A DNA stretch of 64,000 nucleotides from Albophoma yamanashiensis (lineage: Eukaryota; Ascomycota; Sordariomycetes; Hypocreales; Ophiocordycipitaceae), in contig BCKH01000007.1 in assembly GCA_001600555.1 (NCBI GenBank), positions 1,620,534 to 1,684,533 on the forward strand, in the 5' to 3' direction. Position numbers and translations under genes: made by a program. The notes under the pieces were generated by a model. It had not been told where the DNA came from. It did not search any database and saw only the letters and a program-made list of their open reading frames with translations. This document shows, piece by piece, positions 1 through 12,310 of the stretch (its first letter is position 1; each line of letters starts with the position of its first letter).

Positions 1-1037
1 GCCTGCGTCTTCGACCGGGACTGCTTCCCCGCGGTTGGTTCCCCCTTCTTCGCTCCGTCCTGTCTAATTTGCATCCTTGTCTAACTGTGACCAAGGCGTA
101 CGGCAACTTCATATTCAAAAACTCGTCGGCGTACCTCCATGAGCGGCCGCGCGACTGGCCAGTCCACCTCGCGTGGCCGAAGACGTCTCAGATCGTGGAT
201 AGCCTCGCCCAGATGGCTCGCCTGAGCTGGCCGTGCGTTGCCCTCCCCCTTTCTTCCCCCTCTTCGCGTTGGAGGACTCCAAGACTGACCTTCGAACCAA
301 CGCTCAGCGCCTACATCTCGCCGACCATGTTCCCCAACAAGACGGTCCTCCCGCCGTCTCTCGAGACCGTCTCCCCCCTATCCTCCCAGGCGCACCCGCT
401 CATCACCTCGCTCTCGTGCGCGACCCTCCACCCCTCGGACCCGTCCTGCCTGCGCACCTACCTCACCTTCTGGCTCAACTCGTTCCCGCCCCTCGCCCGC
501 TTCTTCCTCGCCGTCTACTCGGCCCTCACGATCCTCCCGCGCTTCCGCGCGCTCTACGACTTCCCCGTCGCCACCGTCCAGCGCATCCTCGCCCGCGCCC
601 TGCGCATGACGGGCTTCGTCACCGGCGCCATCTCCACCGCCTGGGCCTCCATCTGCTTCTTCCAGGCCTACCTGCCGCGCCACGTCCTCGCCACCCAGCG
701 CTTCTTCCTCGGCGGCTTCTTCGCCGGCCTGTGGGCCTGGGTCGAGCGCCGCCACGGCCGCGGCGTCTTCCTCTACAGCGCCCGCGCCAGCGTCGACAGC
801 CTGTGGAAGGTGGGCGTCAAGCGCCGCTGGTGGAAGGCCATGCGCGGCGGCGACGTCTGGATCTTCGTCCTCGCCCTCATGGTCACGGGCGTCGTCTACG
901 AGCGCGACGCCCGCGCCATCCGCGAGGGCTCGTGGCGCAAGGGCGTCAGCTGGGTCCGCGGCGAGGGCTGGCGGGACTGGGCCGCCGTCGACGACGAGGA
1001 TGATGACGCCGATGACAAGAAGAGCAAGGAAGAGTAG
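1..1037 (+). CDS. TMEM135-like integral membrane protein, 3' part only
   Basis: This is the C-terminal part of a gene that begins before the window. I read three exons: about 1-33, 96-232 and 308-1037, with introns 34-95 (branch CTAAC at 81-85) and 233-307 (GTGCGT...CTCAG). The 75-nt second intron is in frame and has no stop, so it can be mistaken for coding sequence. The exon 1 to exon 2 join gives FDRDCFP followed by YGNFI, which I recognise from fungal TMEM135-like membrane proteins; the later segments LHPSDPSCLRTYL and QRFFLGGFFAGLWA fit the same family. Several hydrophobic segments lie in the middle, and the tail is acidic then lysine-rich. In animals TMEM135 acts at mitochondria and peroxisomes; no function is proven for the fungal proteins. 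The N-terminal half cannot be assessed here. Confidence 0.8.
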   Translation, partial: LRLRPGLLPRGWFPLLRSVLSNLHPCLTVTKAYGNFIFKNSSAYLHERPRDWPVHLAWPKTSQIVDSLAQMARLSWPCVALPLSSPSSRWRTPRLTFEPTLSAYISPTMFPNKTVLPPSLETVSPLSSQAHPLITSLSCATLHPSDPSCLRTYLTFWLNSFPPLARFFLAVYSALTILPRFRALYDFPVATVQRILARALRMTGFVTGAISTAWASICFFQAYLPRHVLATQRFFLGGFFAGLWAWVERRHGRGVFLYSARASVDSLWKVGVKRRWWKAMRGGDVWIFVLALMVTGVVYERDARAIREGSWRKGVSWVRGEGWRDWAAVDDEDDDADDKKSKEE

Positions 1038-1379
1038 CTGGCCCGTGCTCGTCACGGAGTGCGTTGGCCAGGGTTTCTGTGCGGCACCCTGAACGTCTTC
1101 TATTCTAGACTCGGCCTGGCTCTGGCCATGATTACACGATGGGATATCAAGTAGATGCAACGAGATGAAATCTGTGTCACGTTAAATGTCCTCGTTGCTC
1201 TCCCAGTGATTGCACATGTTTTGGCACGCCGTACTACGGTAACGCTGACACAACAATGGCAAGCGTAGCATGTTGCCATTCACTACGAAAGAGGCCTACA
1301 CTCGAGCGCGCGCTCTCAATCTGTCCACTCCTTCTCCCAGCCCGCTGGCGAAATAGCCCACGCATGCGCATAGTGAAGA

Positions 1380-4300
1380 TTAAGGAGCAGGGATCTTGCT
1401 GGCGTCCCACCAGGGGTAGAAGCGCTCCCCCTTGGCAAGCGTCATGAGCTTGCACGCCACCGCCTCACATCCACGGAAGGGCTGGTCGTTGCCCCACCAG
1501 TCGACCTTGACATCCACCCACTGCACAGAGAAGAGCATGATGAGGCCTGCGATGGCAATGCCGGCGGAAAAGGAGGCGGAGAGGACAAAGTTGTACTGTG
1601 CGGGCACCGGGTTAGAGCCAGATTCACCACCCAGCAAGAACAGCAGGAGTGTGCGCAGCAATGCGGAGGGTGCAGGAACTGACCTTGGACCAGAATGCAA
1701 GATACCGGCTGCGGATATAGATCCACGAAAACCAGGCGACGGGAACGTTCGGCCACATGTAGGCAAAGCCTGACAGACTTGTTAGACCAGACGCTCCAAA
1801 GACAAGGGGAGGAGGTGTATGCTTACTATACGGCGCCCAGTCCAGTGCACCGCCGATGGCGGCGACGACGTGAATCTGTCTCAACGCCTGCGAGTTTGGC
1901 CACATCCTTCGTAGGGCCCAGGAGAGAACGACAACCATGATTCCGGCAGGGAAGCCCATCAGCAGCCACTTGTACTGGCCGTCCTTGCCAAAGACCTTGA
2001 GAGGGCCAATGGTTCCCCACAGCACTGAAGCCGTGAAGAACGTGTTGTTGCCGGGGCATAGGAAACGCATGGGTGCCTCCGGTGTGCAGACGTTCTTGAT
2101 ATCCATCTACACCCCGTGTGTGTTAGCATGGCGCATAAACTGTGCTTTGTCCGATTAGACAGGCCAAAACGTACCTGGTATTTCATGATTCCAGTGCAGA
2201 TTAGCGTGGATATCAGTGTAGCAGTCATCTGACCAGCAAAGGTGACTCGAGGCGGAATCTAGACGCCGTTAGCCACACATCTGTTGCTGGTCCTGCGCAT
2301 ATTGGCTTCATGGAAGGCTTACATGGAGGTAGTGCGCAAGCTTCAGGTCGTTGGCGAAATGCACTGCATGGGCACAAGTGACATATCTGTTGTTTTTAGC
2401 ACCTGATGTCGGAAACTTTCTCGGGCTGGCGGCAAAAGAACTTACCCGTACGACTTGAAGTAGTTCATGGCCAGAGCATTGCCCTCCACAATGCTACCGC
2501 CGATGAACTCAGCGAGCACGTTGAGGGTCACTTCCAGGCCTGTCATGGAGGTGACAATGCCAACAGGAATGACAAAGATAAGGCAAAGAAGGATGCCGCT
2601 ACTACTGTCAGCACCTGTTGGTCCCAAGTCGCTTGATAAGGAGACGTACTAGAACACAACGGCAGGAGAGGTATAAGTTGGCCAAATAGCAATGCCAATG
2701 ATACCGAAAACGATGGAGATGACGAGAACACCAAGGTACCACCACTCAGAGACTGTGGAACACATCCGTTAGAAAACATAAACGACAAGAATGCCAGTCT
2801 CGTAGGAAGCGGTACCTTCGGGATAAGCTGCCATCAAGCGATTGTGCACGTCAACGTATTCGCCTTGCGCGGTCCGCGTCTCTGTTTCCTCAGTGGTTTC
2901 ATTCTTCTTCTTCCTGAATCTTAGGCTCTTGATAAGATTCTTGAAGCCAATCGAGATCTCATAGCGGTGGTAAAGGATAACATGGGTAATCACGGCGCTG
3001 TAAATGGCAAAGAAGAATCCACTGCTGCTGTTAGCTAAAGCGGCGCGTGCTGTTTGTTGGTGGAAGACCTACTAGACGAGACATTGAGCAGCTCCCATGT
3101 ACGGAGCGGAATACTTGGAGTACTTTTCGAGATCAAACATGCCGCGGTGGTCCAGGGTTCGAGTGACGTTGTAGAGCTTGCCATAATGGTCATAGACTCG
3201 GTTGGAGTTGATTGGCAAGTACCCAGTATTCCAAGTATTGGTGTACCAAATGGCGATGATGAACAGTCCCGCGATGAACATTCCTCCCGCGGCGTTGAAC
3301 GTGGCAAAAGATGGATTCAGCTTCCTGCGGTATTAGAACATTTGGAACACGTTTAAAAACGGAGGCAAGTCTCACAAGGGGATCATAGTCGTTATGGCAC
3401 ATTGCATTCCAATCCAGGGTTGTAATCGGGTTAAACAGCTAGTAGTCAACGTTGTTTAGTATGGTAGATTTTATTCGCAAGGTGAATGTACGTACCCCGA
3501 GGCCATTCTGCATTCCCGTAAGTGTATTGAGGTTGAGGTTGTTAGGCGCGATCCAGGTCATCCACGAAAAGTAGGTGAGCGCTTGGAAGAGGTAGTTGGG
3601 GAACCAAAAGTACACGAATATGCCGAGACCAGTGTATATGAAGAATCTGTAGCGGGACATCCTCCAAATCTTTTTGAACGGACCCATAACTTCTAGGTTC
3701 TTCTCGTCGTGCAGCGCAGTGTTGAGAGCGATATAGACCAGCGACCTCGGCCACACGCAGTAAGATGGATAGACGAGGAACCTCCTAGTCAGTCCGGCAA
3801 GACCATAGCCGATGAAGTTTGTAGAGAAGGCATTGAGGAACATGTAGCCATAGTTGCGCGCAAATTGCTGGTTGAAGTACTGTGGAAGGACTTGCACCCA
3901 GACGATGTAGTTGGTGTAGGGCAGACTCTTGGAGGTGGTTGCCATGATGGCAATGAGCATGTGCTCCTTCTTGTTGAAGCGGCCCGGATTCAGGCTAATC
4001 TTGCGACGGGTAAAGGGGATGGTGAATTCGTAATTGGGCATCCATCTCTCCCATGCTTTGCCGACTGGGAACGCCAGCAGCTGGGCCAGATTGGTATCGA
4101 AGCGGATGGCCGGTTGTCTGATGCTGAAGAGCTGGTTGATGGAGGCAAGAAGGCAGGAAAAGAAAACCCCAATGACCCAGGCTCGGACGGTCGAGGCAGG
4201 GATGTTCGGATCGTCATGGTTATCGACGACGGCTCGGACCTCGGCGTAAGGGCTGTTGTTGGTGATGAGCGCCGCCTCTAGTCTGATCTCCTCGATGAGT

Positions 4301-4812
4301 CGCTCATGCTTCTCGGGGTTTTCCATGATATCTTCATTGTCTGCTGCCGTCAATAAAGGGGGTCTTGGTCGTGGTTTGCGCGTAGTCAGACTCACTTAGA
4401 AACTCCTTGATATTTTGCAGTGTCACGTAGGGGAAGTTTGGATCGCCGTCATGGATAGCCAACACTTTTGTCATCATTCCGCGGATGTCTTCGAGGCTAA
4501 GCGACGCAGCCAACTCCTTGGCTTCGAGAATGTCATCCTCGGTAGCATTGAGATGCCTGCAACTTGATGTTAGCGCGAAGCCGGAGGCAATGGGGTGATG
4601 AGTGGGCGTAACCCACCCCTCGATGGTGTGATTGCGATCTGTCTCAACATCGTCGGTGGACTGTGTATTCGAATTAGAGACTCATCGACTCCGTCGTTGA
4701 AGCCGTCACTTACAACGGTGTGGACTTTCTCGACAGTGTCGAACGGGGTCTTGCTCAAAACGCCCTGTCCCTGCACTTGGACGTTTTCATCGTGCTTGGG
4801 CCCCTTCTCCAT
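1380..4812 (-). CDS. OPT-family oligopeptide transporter
   Basis: This is a multi-exon gene for a plasma-membrane proton-coupled oligopeptide transporter of the OPT superfamily (Isp4/Opt1-like). It starts at ATG 4812 (MEKGPKHDENV) and ends with SKIPAP and a TAA at 1380-1382. Around ten short introns must be removed; clear ones follow KVHTV, NIKEFL, NGLG and NAMCHNDYDPL. Conserved family features appear in order: SPYAEVRAVV before the first membrane span, NPGRFNKKEHMLI, SWMTWIAPNN, LFNPITTLDWN, GYLPINSNRVYDHYG, SAVITHV with a following loop, EFIGGSIVEGNALAMNYFK, CTPEAP/FLCPGNNTFF, and a final WWGNDQPFRGC. Every expected block is present and in frame after splicing, so it looks intact (roughly 850 aa). 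Substrates are probably tetra- or pentapeptides or glutathione-like peptides, from family knowledge. Exact exon borders need transcript data. Confidence 0.93.
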
Positions 4813-7800
4813 GGCTGCGACTTATCGTAGGCCAAGCTCGCGGCGACGTGGTCTTGTGAACAACGCGTGCTTGTCAAGAGGAGGTGGTGGGTGAAACGTG
4901 CGGCAAACAGGCGCTTTACATATAGCACGGCCCTCACGGATACTGAGCTTGTACATCTTTGGGCTGCATGCCTTGGCATGCTGTGCCACAGGACGGCCGG
5001 GAGAGTTTTCGGAAGGTGCATTTGGAACGTTTGGGTCGAATGGATGGATTGCACGCCATCGATGGCGAGCTTAGGGTCCACCAGGGATATCTAGACACTG
5101 AGCTAGTTGTGCCCAAGGGCCAAGCGACTTGGCGCCGCCAGTCTGTGCACATGGCGTGGGTTACAGCCATCTGAGGGGTTCGGCCGGAGAATTTGTTGGA
5201 AGAAGACCGCCACCCTCGGCGAGTTGGCAGAGAGGACTGTGCATTGTGTACGGAGCAGACGAGGCTAGCTTGCCAGAATACCGCTGCCAAAGTCTAACCG
5301 GACAAGCGCAGGCATTCCACGCCCTTTGACGCTCGAAAGCCGAACCTTCATGTCAATTTCAGATTCGACAGCGCTCCGCAAGGCTCAGACCACTGAGGTG
5401 GCCAATACCTCGGAAGGTGTGGCGAACTAGAGACGGGATGATAAGGGCGAGAGGAACCTTTGTGCTTGCACACCTCGCTTGGGCGGCACCTTGCAGGGGG
5501 TCTACGGGTAAATGTGGCGGTGGGACAAACGACTGCGATGCCAGGGGCCAACTCTCCCCGATCTCCCGTGAACTTAGAGCTCCCGAGCGGAGGACCTTGC
5601 TGGGCATTGGCAGAAGGCTTTACTCCCCTCTGAGAGGAGCAGGAAGCCGGGGGAGGAGGGGGCCGACGCGGCTGAAGACGTGCAGGCGGGCGTCTGCCAC
5701 CCGGGGGACATGTTTCGTCCGCAGCGGAGGTGCGCCATGGGTACTTTGAAAGGAGCGCCCATCTGCTGACATCTGAGTCTGGGGAAGTGGTCTAGAAGGG
5801 CCGGGCCGCAACGATTGTCGGCCAAGCCCTTGGCTTCGAGACGCGGCACGACAAACAGAAGGTGCAAGAGGGAACGCGGCAGCAGCCCCGAGCGCTCCGT
5901 GTTGGCCGGTGTCTGGGGGGGCAAGCCATGGAGTCGTGATGAGGGTTGTCGCTGTCGACTTGTTGGACGATGACTTGTTGGATGGGGCGAGCACAGACGC
6001 TCTTGGCGGGCACAGGCGCCCTGACGTCTTTTGGCTGGCTGGCCTCAGGCACTGACCTCGAAGCTGCCGCCACACGTGTGCGACCCCAGGAACCCGCCTG
6101 AGATAAGGACGGCAGGTGGTGACGCTAGAATTAAGCTTGTCTGCTTCCCAGGCTAGCGGGCCCCGCAGCATCAAGCCCTGGCCCTGCCCTGCAGCTTAAA
6201 AGGTTCCAATCCTCTCTCACACCACCCCCTCCCGAATATGTGAGAGGCTGCGGCTACCGCGGCTTGGCCGTGATTACGCCCCCCCCCCCTCGCCGCAGTG
6301 CGAGGTCACCATACACGTACTCGTGCAAGCACCTGTCGAACTCGGAAAGCTGGAGGCCTGCGCCTCCCCCCGTGCAATCGGACCCCAGGCAGACCGTGCG
6401 CGCCAGTGCGAACCGACCACTCACCAGTCGATTTAAGCATAAGCATGATGTGCCCCCTTCCAAGCGCACAGAAAGTACTGCAGCGAACGAACGGCGTCAG
6501 GGTGGGCGAGGTGCACGCGGCGTCCTGTTGGTCGGAAGAACCTCGTCCGCGGCACAGCGTCGTGTCGGGTACGTCAAAACTTCCTTGGTTGGTTGGTTGC
6601 GTCGCGCAAACCGATCCGTCACCGCAGATGGCGCCCTGTCCTCTGCATACGAGAGGGCGAGCCAGCACAGCTTGTCTCGGTCAGCTGGTGACGCCCGCCG
6701 CGATGCAGCCAGTGCCTTCACTACTAGGGACTTTTGCATTTCGCAGTTTTGACGTGCGCCCTTCGATGCCAAGCGCATGCCGTCCTGACCACGGTGCATT
6801 GGTTCCCCGGCTATCGTAGAAACGGAAGCTCCTCCAGAGTTAAACTGTGCATTGTCGCAGCAAAGATCCTGGGCGCTGACCTTTCGGGCTCTTTTGGCTT
6901 TTATTTCTGTCCCTGGTGATGAATACAATAGTGCCCGTCTTTCAGCTAACCGCCCACGGGCAGAGAGCTTCCTACACCATCTTCTCAATATTCTTGGCGG
7001 GATCATGTCCGCGAATTTCCGAGGACCTTGTAGCAAGGAAGCGCAGATATCTCATCTGCTCATGAATAAGAGTGCAAGGGTATTCATGATGCGTTATTGC
7101 CTGGTGTCTACATACATGCCAAATCCGAACTAGGCTCTCCACGTCCAAGACGCCGGGATGACAATGCAGCTTTTCACGAATACTGCTCATTCTAGCTCGA
7201 GCATCTTATTGGAGAGAGACGCAGCATTTAGCAGGTTCCAGAAAAGCTTGTCCTCCGACCAGACAGGGCACCATGACCCCCATAAACTGTTGCTGGCGCT
7301 AGCTACGCGGCCATCGCGCGACCTCATAATGCATCTCGGAGGTCATTTATCTCTTACGGGTCTGGTATATCTGAAGTGTTCAAGCACGATCGTCTTCTGC
7401 AAAGCAATGAGGGCCGGGTTGCATTGAGGCCGAATCCACGATAAAAACTCTGTGAAAAGGGAGAGACATACTGTCTTTCTAGCCGATTGGCAACTTCCCG
7501 ATACCATCGCACAAAACTTCTTCGCTTAGCTTAAATTAGAAGTAAATTGGAGAGATTGGGGCGTCAAATCCGTCGCGATCCTCGGCCCAGGCTGGCTCAA
7601 AGGCCTCGCCGCCACAGACACTCTTGCCATTCCACACCATGGCTCCTCAATGATAAGCAGTGTCTCATGGGTCGATACTTGGCTCCTTTTGGCAAAGGTA
7701 CCTCCCGCGACTCGAAAAGGTGGCTGCCGTCTCTACTTGGCGGACAAAAGGTCCGATATTGAGGTGGCCAACGGGTAATCCTGAAGGCTTCGTCCCCGCT

Positions 7801-9148
7801 CCAGCGCCCTGCACGTGGCGAGGTGCGTCAATCCCTTGCACTTGAGTGGGCAGCAGGCATTTGTGGCTTATCTCTGGGAAGTATGGAGATTACAGTCGAT
7901 TGCAAGAGTGCAAATCGCCTGACGCTGGGGGATAAGACGCAAAATCGTGGGCGAGGACCTGTTAGAGCGAACAATCCGTGGTCCGCATAGTACCGCGCCT
8001 TCGGCAAGGATCCCATCTCGGTATGGGTTTACCGTGCACTTTTGCACACCGGGTGATTCCGAGAAAGGAAACAACGCAACCCCGGACTGGGGTCCGTCTG
8101 ATAAGTGGCGGGACTGATAAACATGTCAACTCCAGGGTCCTGGCGAAGCCCTGTTTCTAACTGACAAGTCAGTCTTCGGATGTTGCGTGATACTGTCAGC
8201 TCTTTATTTGACTGAGAGGACTTTTGCTGCACGGTTCAGGTCCTGTCTCGGTCCATCGCTGTTCAAATAGCCTCGAGCAGACTCGCACGGCCTCGTATTC
8301 TACGGCCCTTCTAATGTCCAAATCGCCACCTATAGCCTCCCATGCTCTCTGTCATACTTCAGATAAGCACAGTATGTGGCTTTTCCAGAAATTTCTGATA
8401 GAAGGTCATGCGTAACCGGGTCCAGAAGTCATTGTGTGTGCAGAATCCACGCCTTGGCTTTGGGAACTCGTCGAACGTTGCAGCATATCACAGCCGCAGC
8501 CACAGTGGTGCCATACATGGCGGCAATTACGGTCCAGCATTCTGTTCAGCACTGTTGATGGAGTCTGGCTCCATCAAATAATCTCGGCGGTGGCCTCGGT
8601 TCGAGCCACTGCCCGGGATGCTCGAGGCCCCAGTATACAAGTTGTCCTGGTGTGTGAATAAACACTGGAAATGGAGGGTATATAATCTTCAATCAGAGTA
8701 TTGCAGATATCTGCTTCCATAGCAGCCATCCAGAATTCTTGGAGGGCCTTCCTTCGTTTCTGAAGCCGTACTCCATCATCTAGGTATTGCGCTGGGTAAA
8801 TGCCACCTTGCGAAACGAACTCGTCGACATGTTTTCAATGAAATGACCATTAGACTGAACAGAAGAAGGAACCCCCGAGGCAATTTCAACGATGTGAGGC
8901 GCTTGTTCAATGAGCTCTCATTATGCACTTACAATCAAATCACGATATTCCCAATCAGCACGGAGAGACACGGGCAGGTTCAATCGTCATTTTCAGCCGT
9001 GATCATTGCGCATATACATTCTTGTGCTATACACTGCGAGAGGCGCACACGCAGCCAGCAGCAAAGGTCTCAAAGCCACTAGGTCCGGTCGCCAAATTGG
9101 TTTTCCCTTGCCTCGTTTTGCTCCGCCCCAAGTCGATAGATAGCCTCT
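4813..9148. other. 4.3-kb gene-poor interval
   Basis: I recognise no gene here. The first part (4.8-6.8 kb) is GC-rich and carries overlapping open frames on both strands with no conserved motif or consistent splicing. The second part (7-9.1 kb) is AT-richer with only short frames. A C-homopolymer sits near 6280. The interval contains the promoter of the transporter gene on its left and the 3' end of the homogentisate dioxygenase gene on its right. No tRNA or 5S gene was seen. Confidence 0.5.
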
Positions 9149-10613
9149 TCACTTGAGCATGTGGCTCGTCACCTTCTTGCCCTCGGGCATCTTCCAGTGC
9201 GTCTTGACGCCTCCCCAGCTCTCCTCGCTGTATCCCTCCTGGACCTTCTTGCACGTCCGCAGCCCCCATTCCGTCACGCCGACCATGAGGCAGCTCTCGA
9301 ACATGAAGGCGCAGCTGCCGGCGCCGACCTTTGCGGGCGCCAGCTCGGCCGCGCGGGCGCCCTCGTGGCTGTCCGCGTCGGGCCCGTGGCCGCTCATGAC
9401 GTTGTGCAGGCTCGCGCCGCCGGGCACGAAGCCGCCGGCGCCGCCCTTCTTGGCGTCGTAGCCGCCGCGGATCAGCCCCATGAACTCGCTCATGGTGTTG
9501 CGGTGGTACCACGGCGGCCGGAACGTGTCCTCGCCCACGAGCCAGCGCGGCGGGAAGATGACGAAGTCGGCGACGGCGGTGCCCGGCACGGGGCTCGGCG
9601 CCGACAGCACCGTGAAGATGGACGGGTCCGGGTGGTCGAAGGAGATGGTGCCGATGGTGTTGAAGCGCCCGAGGTCGTACTTGTAGGGGTAGTAGTTGCC
9701 CTGCCAGCCGACCACGTCGAAGGGCGTGTGCGGTTGCCGCGTCTCGAAGAGGGCGTTGTTGAACTTGACGGTCACGACGAAGGAGCTGGCGCCCTCGGAC
9801 GCCGTGGCGCCGAAGTCCTCGCTGAAGCAGGCCACGGGGGCCTGGAAGTCGCGCGCGTTGGCCAGGCCGTTGGAGCCGATGGGGCCCAGCTCGGGGAGGT
9901 TGAAGTGGCCCTGGTACAGCTCGAGGGCGTAGCCGCGGGCGGGCCCGTTGACGAGGTGGACCTGGTACTTGACGCCGCGGGGGATGACGCAAATCTCCAT
10001 CTGGCGGACGAGCAGCCAGCCAAACTCGGTCCGGATGTCAAGGTCGCCCTCCTGCGGCACGATGAGCAGGTCGCCGTCGGCCGAGTAGAAGGCCGCGTCG
10101 TCGGCCATGCTCTTGCCCGCCGCGTAGATGAACATGCCGAGGCCCTGCTTCTGCGTCGGGTCGCCGGCGCCGGCGATGAGGTGCAGGCCCGAGACGAAGT
10201 CCAGGTCCTTGGCCTTGTCGTGGTCGAAGGGGTCCCACCGCAGCTGGTTGGGGATGTAGTGCATCTTGGAGGCCTCATCCTTGGGCAGGCCGCTCGCGGT
10301 GCGCGTCTCGGGCGCGGGCTGGTAGGGCGGGTGCGCGCATGACGGCAGGATGCGGTACAGCCACGTCTGCTTGTTCTCGTGTCGCGGCGCCGTGAAGGCG
10401 GTGCCGGAGAGCTTCTCGGCGTAGAGCCCGAAGGGGGGCTTCTGGGGCGAGTTGTGGCCGATGGGCAAGGCTCCCTCGACGGCCTCGGACCTGTCGTCCT
10501 GTCAGCCCCGGGCTCCCGGCAAAGCCAGCCAGTCGAAAAACCTACTCAAAGTGGCAGTTGAAGCCGTTCTGGTAACGGTACTTCTCCTTGGTCTCGAACT
10601 GCGTGACGGGCAT
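9149..10613 (-). CDS. hmgA: Homogentisate 1,2-dioxygenase
   Basis: This enzyme opens the ring of homogentisate to maleylacetoacetate in tyrosine and phenylalanine breakdown, using Fe(II). There are two exons: 10546-10613 (starting MPVTQFETKEKY) and 9149-10490, separated by a 55-nt intron 10491-10545 with donor GTAGGT. The splice restores the family sequence ESEAVEGALPIGHNSPQ and gives 469 aa, the normal length. Fe ligands expected from the human enzyme are visible: His and Glu in YHRNTMSEFMG (about residues 352 and 358) and His in SGHGPD (about 391). The cupin fold is complete and ends in SHMLK. Codons are extremely GC-rich at third positions. In other fungi loss of this enzyme causes pyomelanin to accumulate. 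The other genes of tyrosine breakdown are not beside it here. Confidence 0.97.
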
Positions 10614-11538
10614 CTTGGGCAATCTCGGCTCAATCGTCAGGGCGAGCAGCGTCTCGGTTCACGGCCGTTCATGTGCGAATGGAGAGCGAGGAGGGAGCGC
10701 GCATCTTAAATGGCAGCCCGCCACCCAAAAATTGCCGGTTTCATGACGTGACACTCAATTCTCCCCCCGAGCTTCCCCTCCGGTCTCATTCCGCCGTGGG
10801 GAGCATCAGCCGGAGGAGGGGCGGCCCGACAGTAGCCGACCCATCTCGGCGCAGCGTTCCGCGCGGAGCCCCGCACTAGAGCAGGGTAGTCGGCGGACGA
10901 TGCCTGATGCCTTAACAGCGATGCTAGCAATTTGGGCGTGTCGCTGATAGCGCGTCGTCCGAGGACCATGGCCTGGAACCATCGCCGAAGCAACACAAAA
11001 CGGCATCGTTGACTACGCCCGAACACCGCAGTTTCTAGTGCACGTACCAGAGCCAGCATGTCCTTGCCAGGGGGTTGATGAAGGTGACTAATCATCCAAT
11101 ACTTGTTGATTCAGGCTTGGGTGTCAGGTCTACCCAATTCGGCTTGGATGCTGGCTCATCCGCGTCAACAGGTTACACGATAGCGGCTCGAGGCTGAGCA
11201 CGGGTCAAGGAGCGGGCCCCCGCACATCCCGGCATTGTACGACATTGGGTGGGATAACTTCACATTACTTCATGTCATCACCGGAGCCTGCTACTGCGAA
11301 AGCTGTTTGCGTTGGGGGGGGTTACGGCGAACCCGGAATGATGTATTCCTCGGTGCACCGACACCACGATCTGAACACGAACACTACACCAGCGCCGCTC
11401 ACGGCAGCTGGCCAAACCTAACCCGGCGAGAGTATCTCATCGCAATATCCCGGGCGCCGACTCGCAACGAACCCAGCGAAGCCAAACAAGAAGAGTTGAA
11501 GGAAATATTGGAACAGATATCGGGTTACAGTGAAGAGC
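10614..11538. other. Intergenic region upstream of hmgA
   Basis: This holds the hmgA promoter on the left and the 3' flank of the next minus-strand gene on the right. A short open frame appears on each strand, but neither shows a recognisable motif. I see no RNA gene or repeat. Confidence 0.5.
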
Positions 11539-12310
11539 TTACTCTTCGTCTTTCTTGGACTTCTTCTTCTTGCCGCCGCCGCCGCTGCCGCCGCCAGTGT
11601 TGCTTGGGTTCTTTTGCAGGTGGACGATCAGCCGCGTCCATGACTCTTCCTTATCCCACTCGAACCCCGCCAGGTAGGGGTTATCCAATTCGTCGTCGGA
11701 CTTGGGCGCAAGAGTCAGTCAAGGTTCGGCATGGGGGTTTGGAAAAGGAGTGCAACTGACCCGCTTCTTGTACGCCTTGTGGATGGCGTCCAGGGCATCC
11801 TTGATTGTGACGCCCTTAAGGTTCCTTGCTGTTACCTCCATTCCCAGGGGGAAATGCAAGTCGATCCTCTTGACGAGCGGTGTAACCAAGGCCTTCTTGA
11901 GGATTTCAGGCTCCTCAACTGTGCCTGGGGACGTGTTGATTTTCCTGCGTAGAGAGTTTGTCAGCGTCGAGGAACGATACGACGGGACTCCATAGCCGCA
12001 GAAGTACGCGCGGTCGTATCCACAGTTGGAATTGATGACATACCATCCCGTTCTTTGGGTCTCGATAGAAATCACTATCGGAATGCCGTCCTTCTCTGTA
12101 AGGACGCATATTAGCACGGCTCTTGTGCTTAACGTTGTGGGCGTAGGCGAGGAGTGTGGGCCTGAGCAAGGGAGAGGCGAGCGTACCTAGGTCATTGATG
12201 TTCGCGACGCCAGCGGCGCTGGAGCTTGCCCTCCTGTGGCCTTTCTCCTTGGGCGGCGAGGATGACAGGCCTTGGACGGCGGAATCGACCTTGGTGAGCG
12301 GTTCTGTCAT
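11539..12310 (-). CDS. Conserved fungal protein, possibly DUF6699-type
   Basis: I assembled four exons: 12187-12310, 12044-12095, 11761-11944 and 11539-11700. All introns have standard borders (donors GTACGC, GTATGT and GTCAGT; acceptors TACAG, CGCAG and CCAAG) and the total is 522 nt, giving 173 aa. The N-terminus is a Ser/Lys-rich low-complexity stretch. The core reads KINTSPGTVEEPEILKK, then DLHFPLGMEVTARNLKGVTI, a helix DALDAIHKAYKKR, then SDDELDNPYLAGFEWDKEE and WTRLIVHLQK. The C-terminus is a Gly run followed by KKKKSKKDEE, a likely nuclear localisation signal. I recognise the core from small conserved proteins of ascomycetes, but their function is unknown. The DUF6699 assignment is a tentative match by pattern. 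The end of exon 2 is the least certain part of the model. Confidence 0.75.

Noticed and set aside
9149..10342. Long plus-strand frame opposite hmgA
   Set aside because: It is a GC-driven shadow of the dioxygenase gene.
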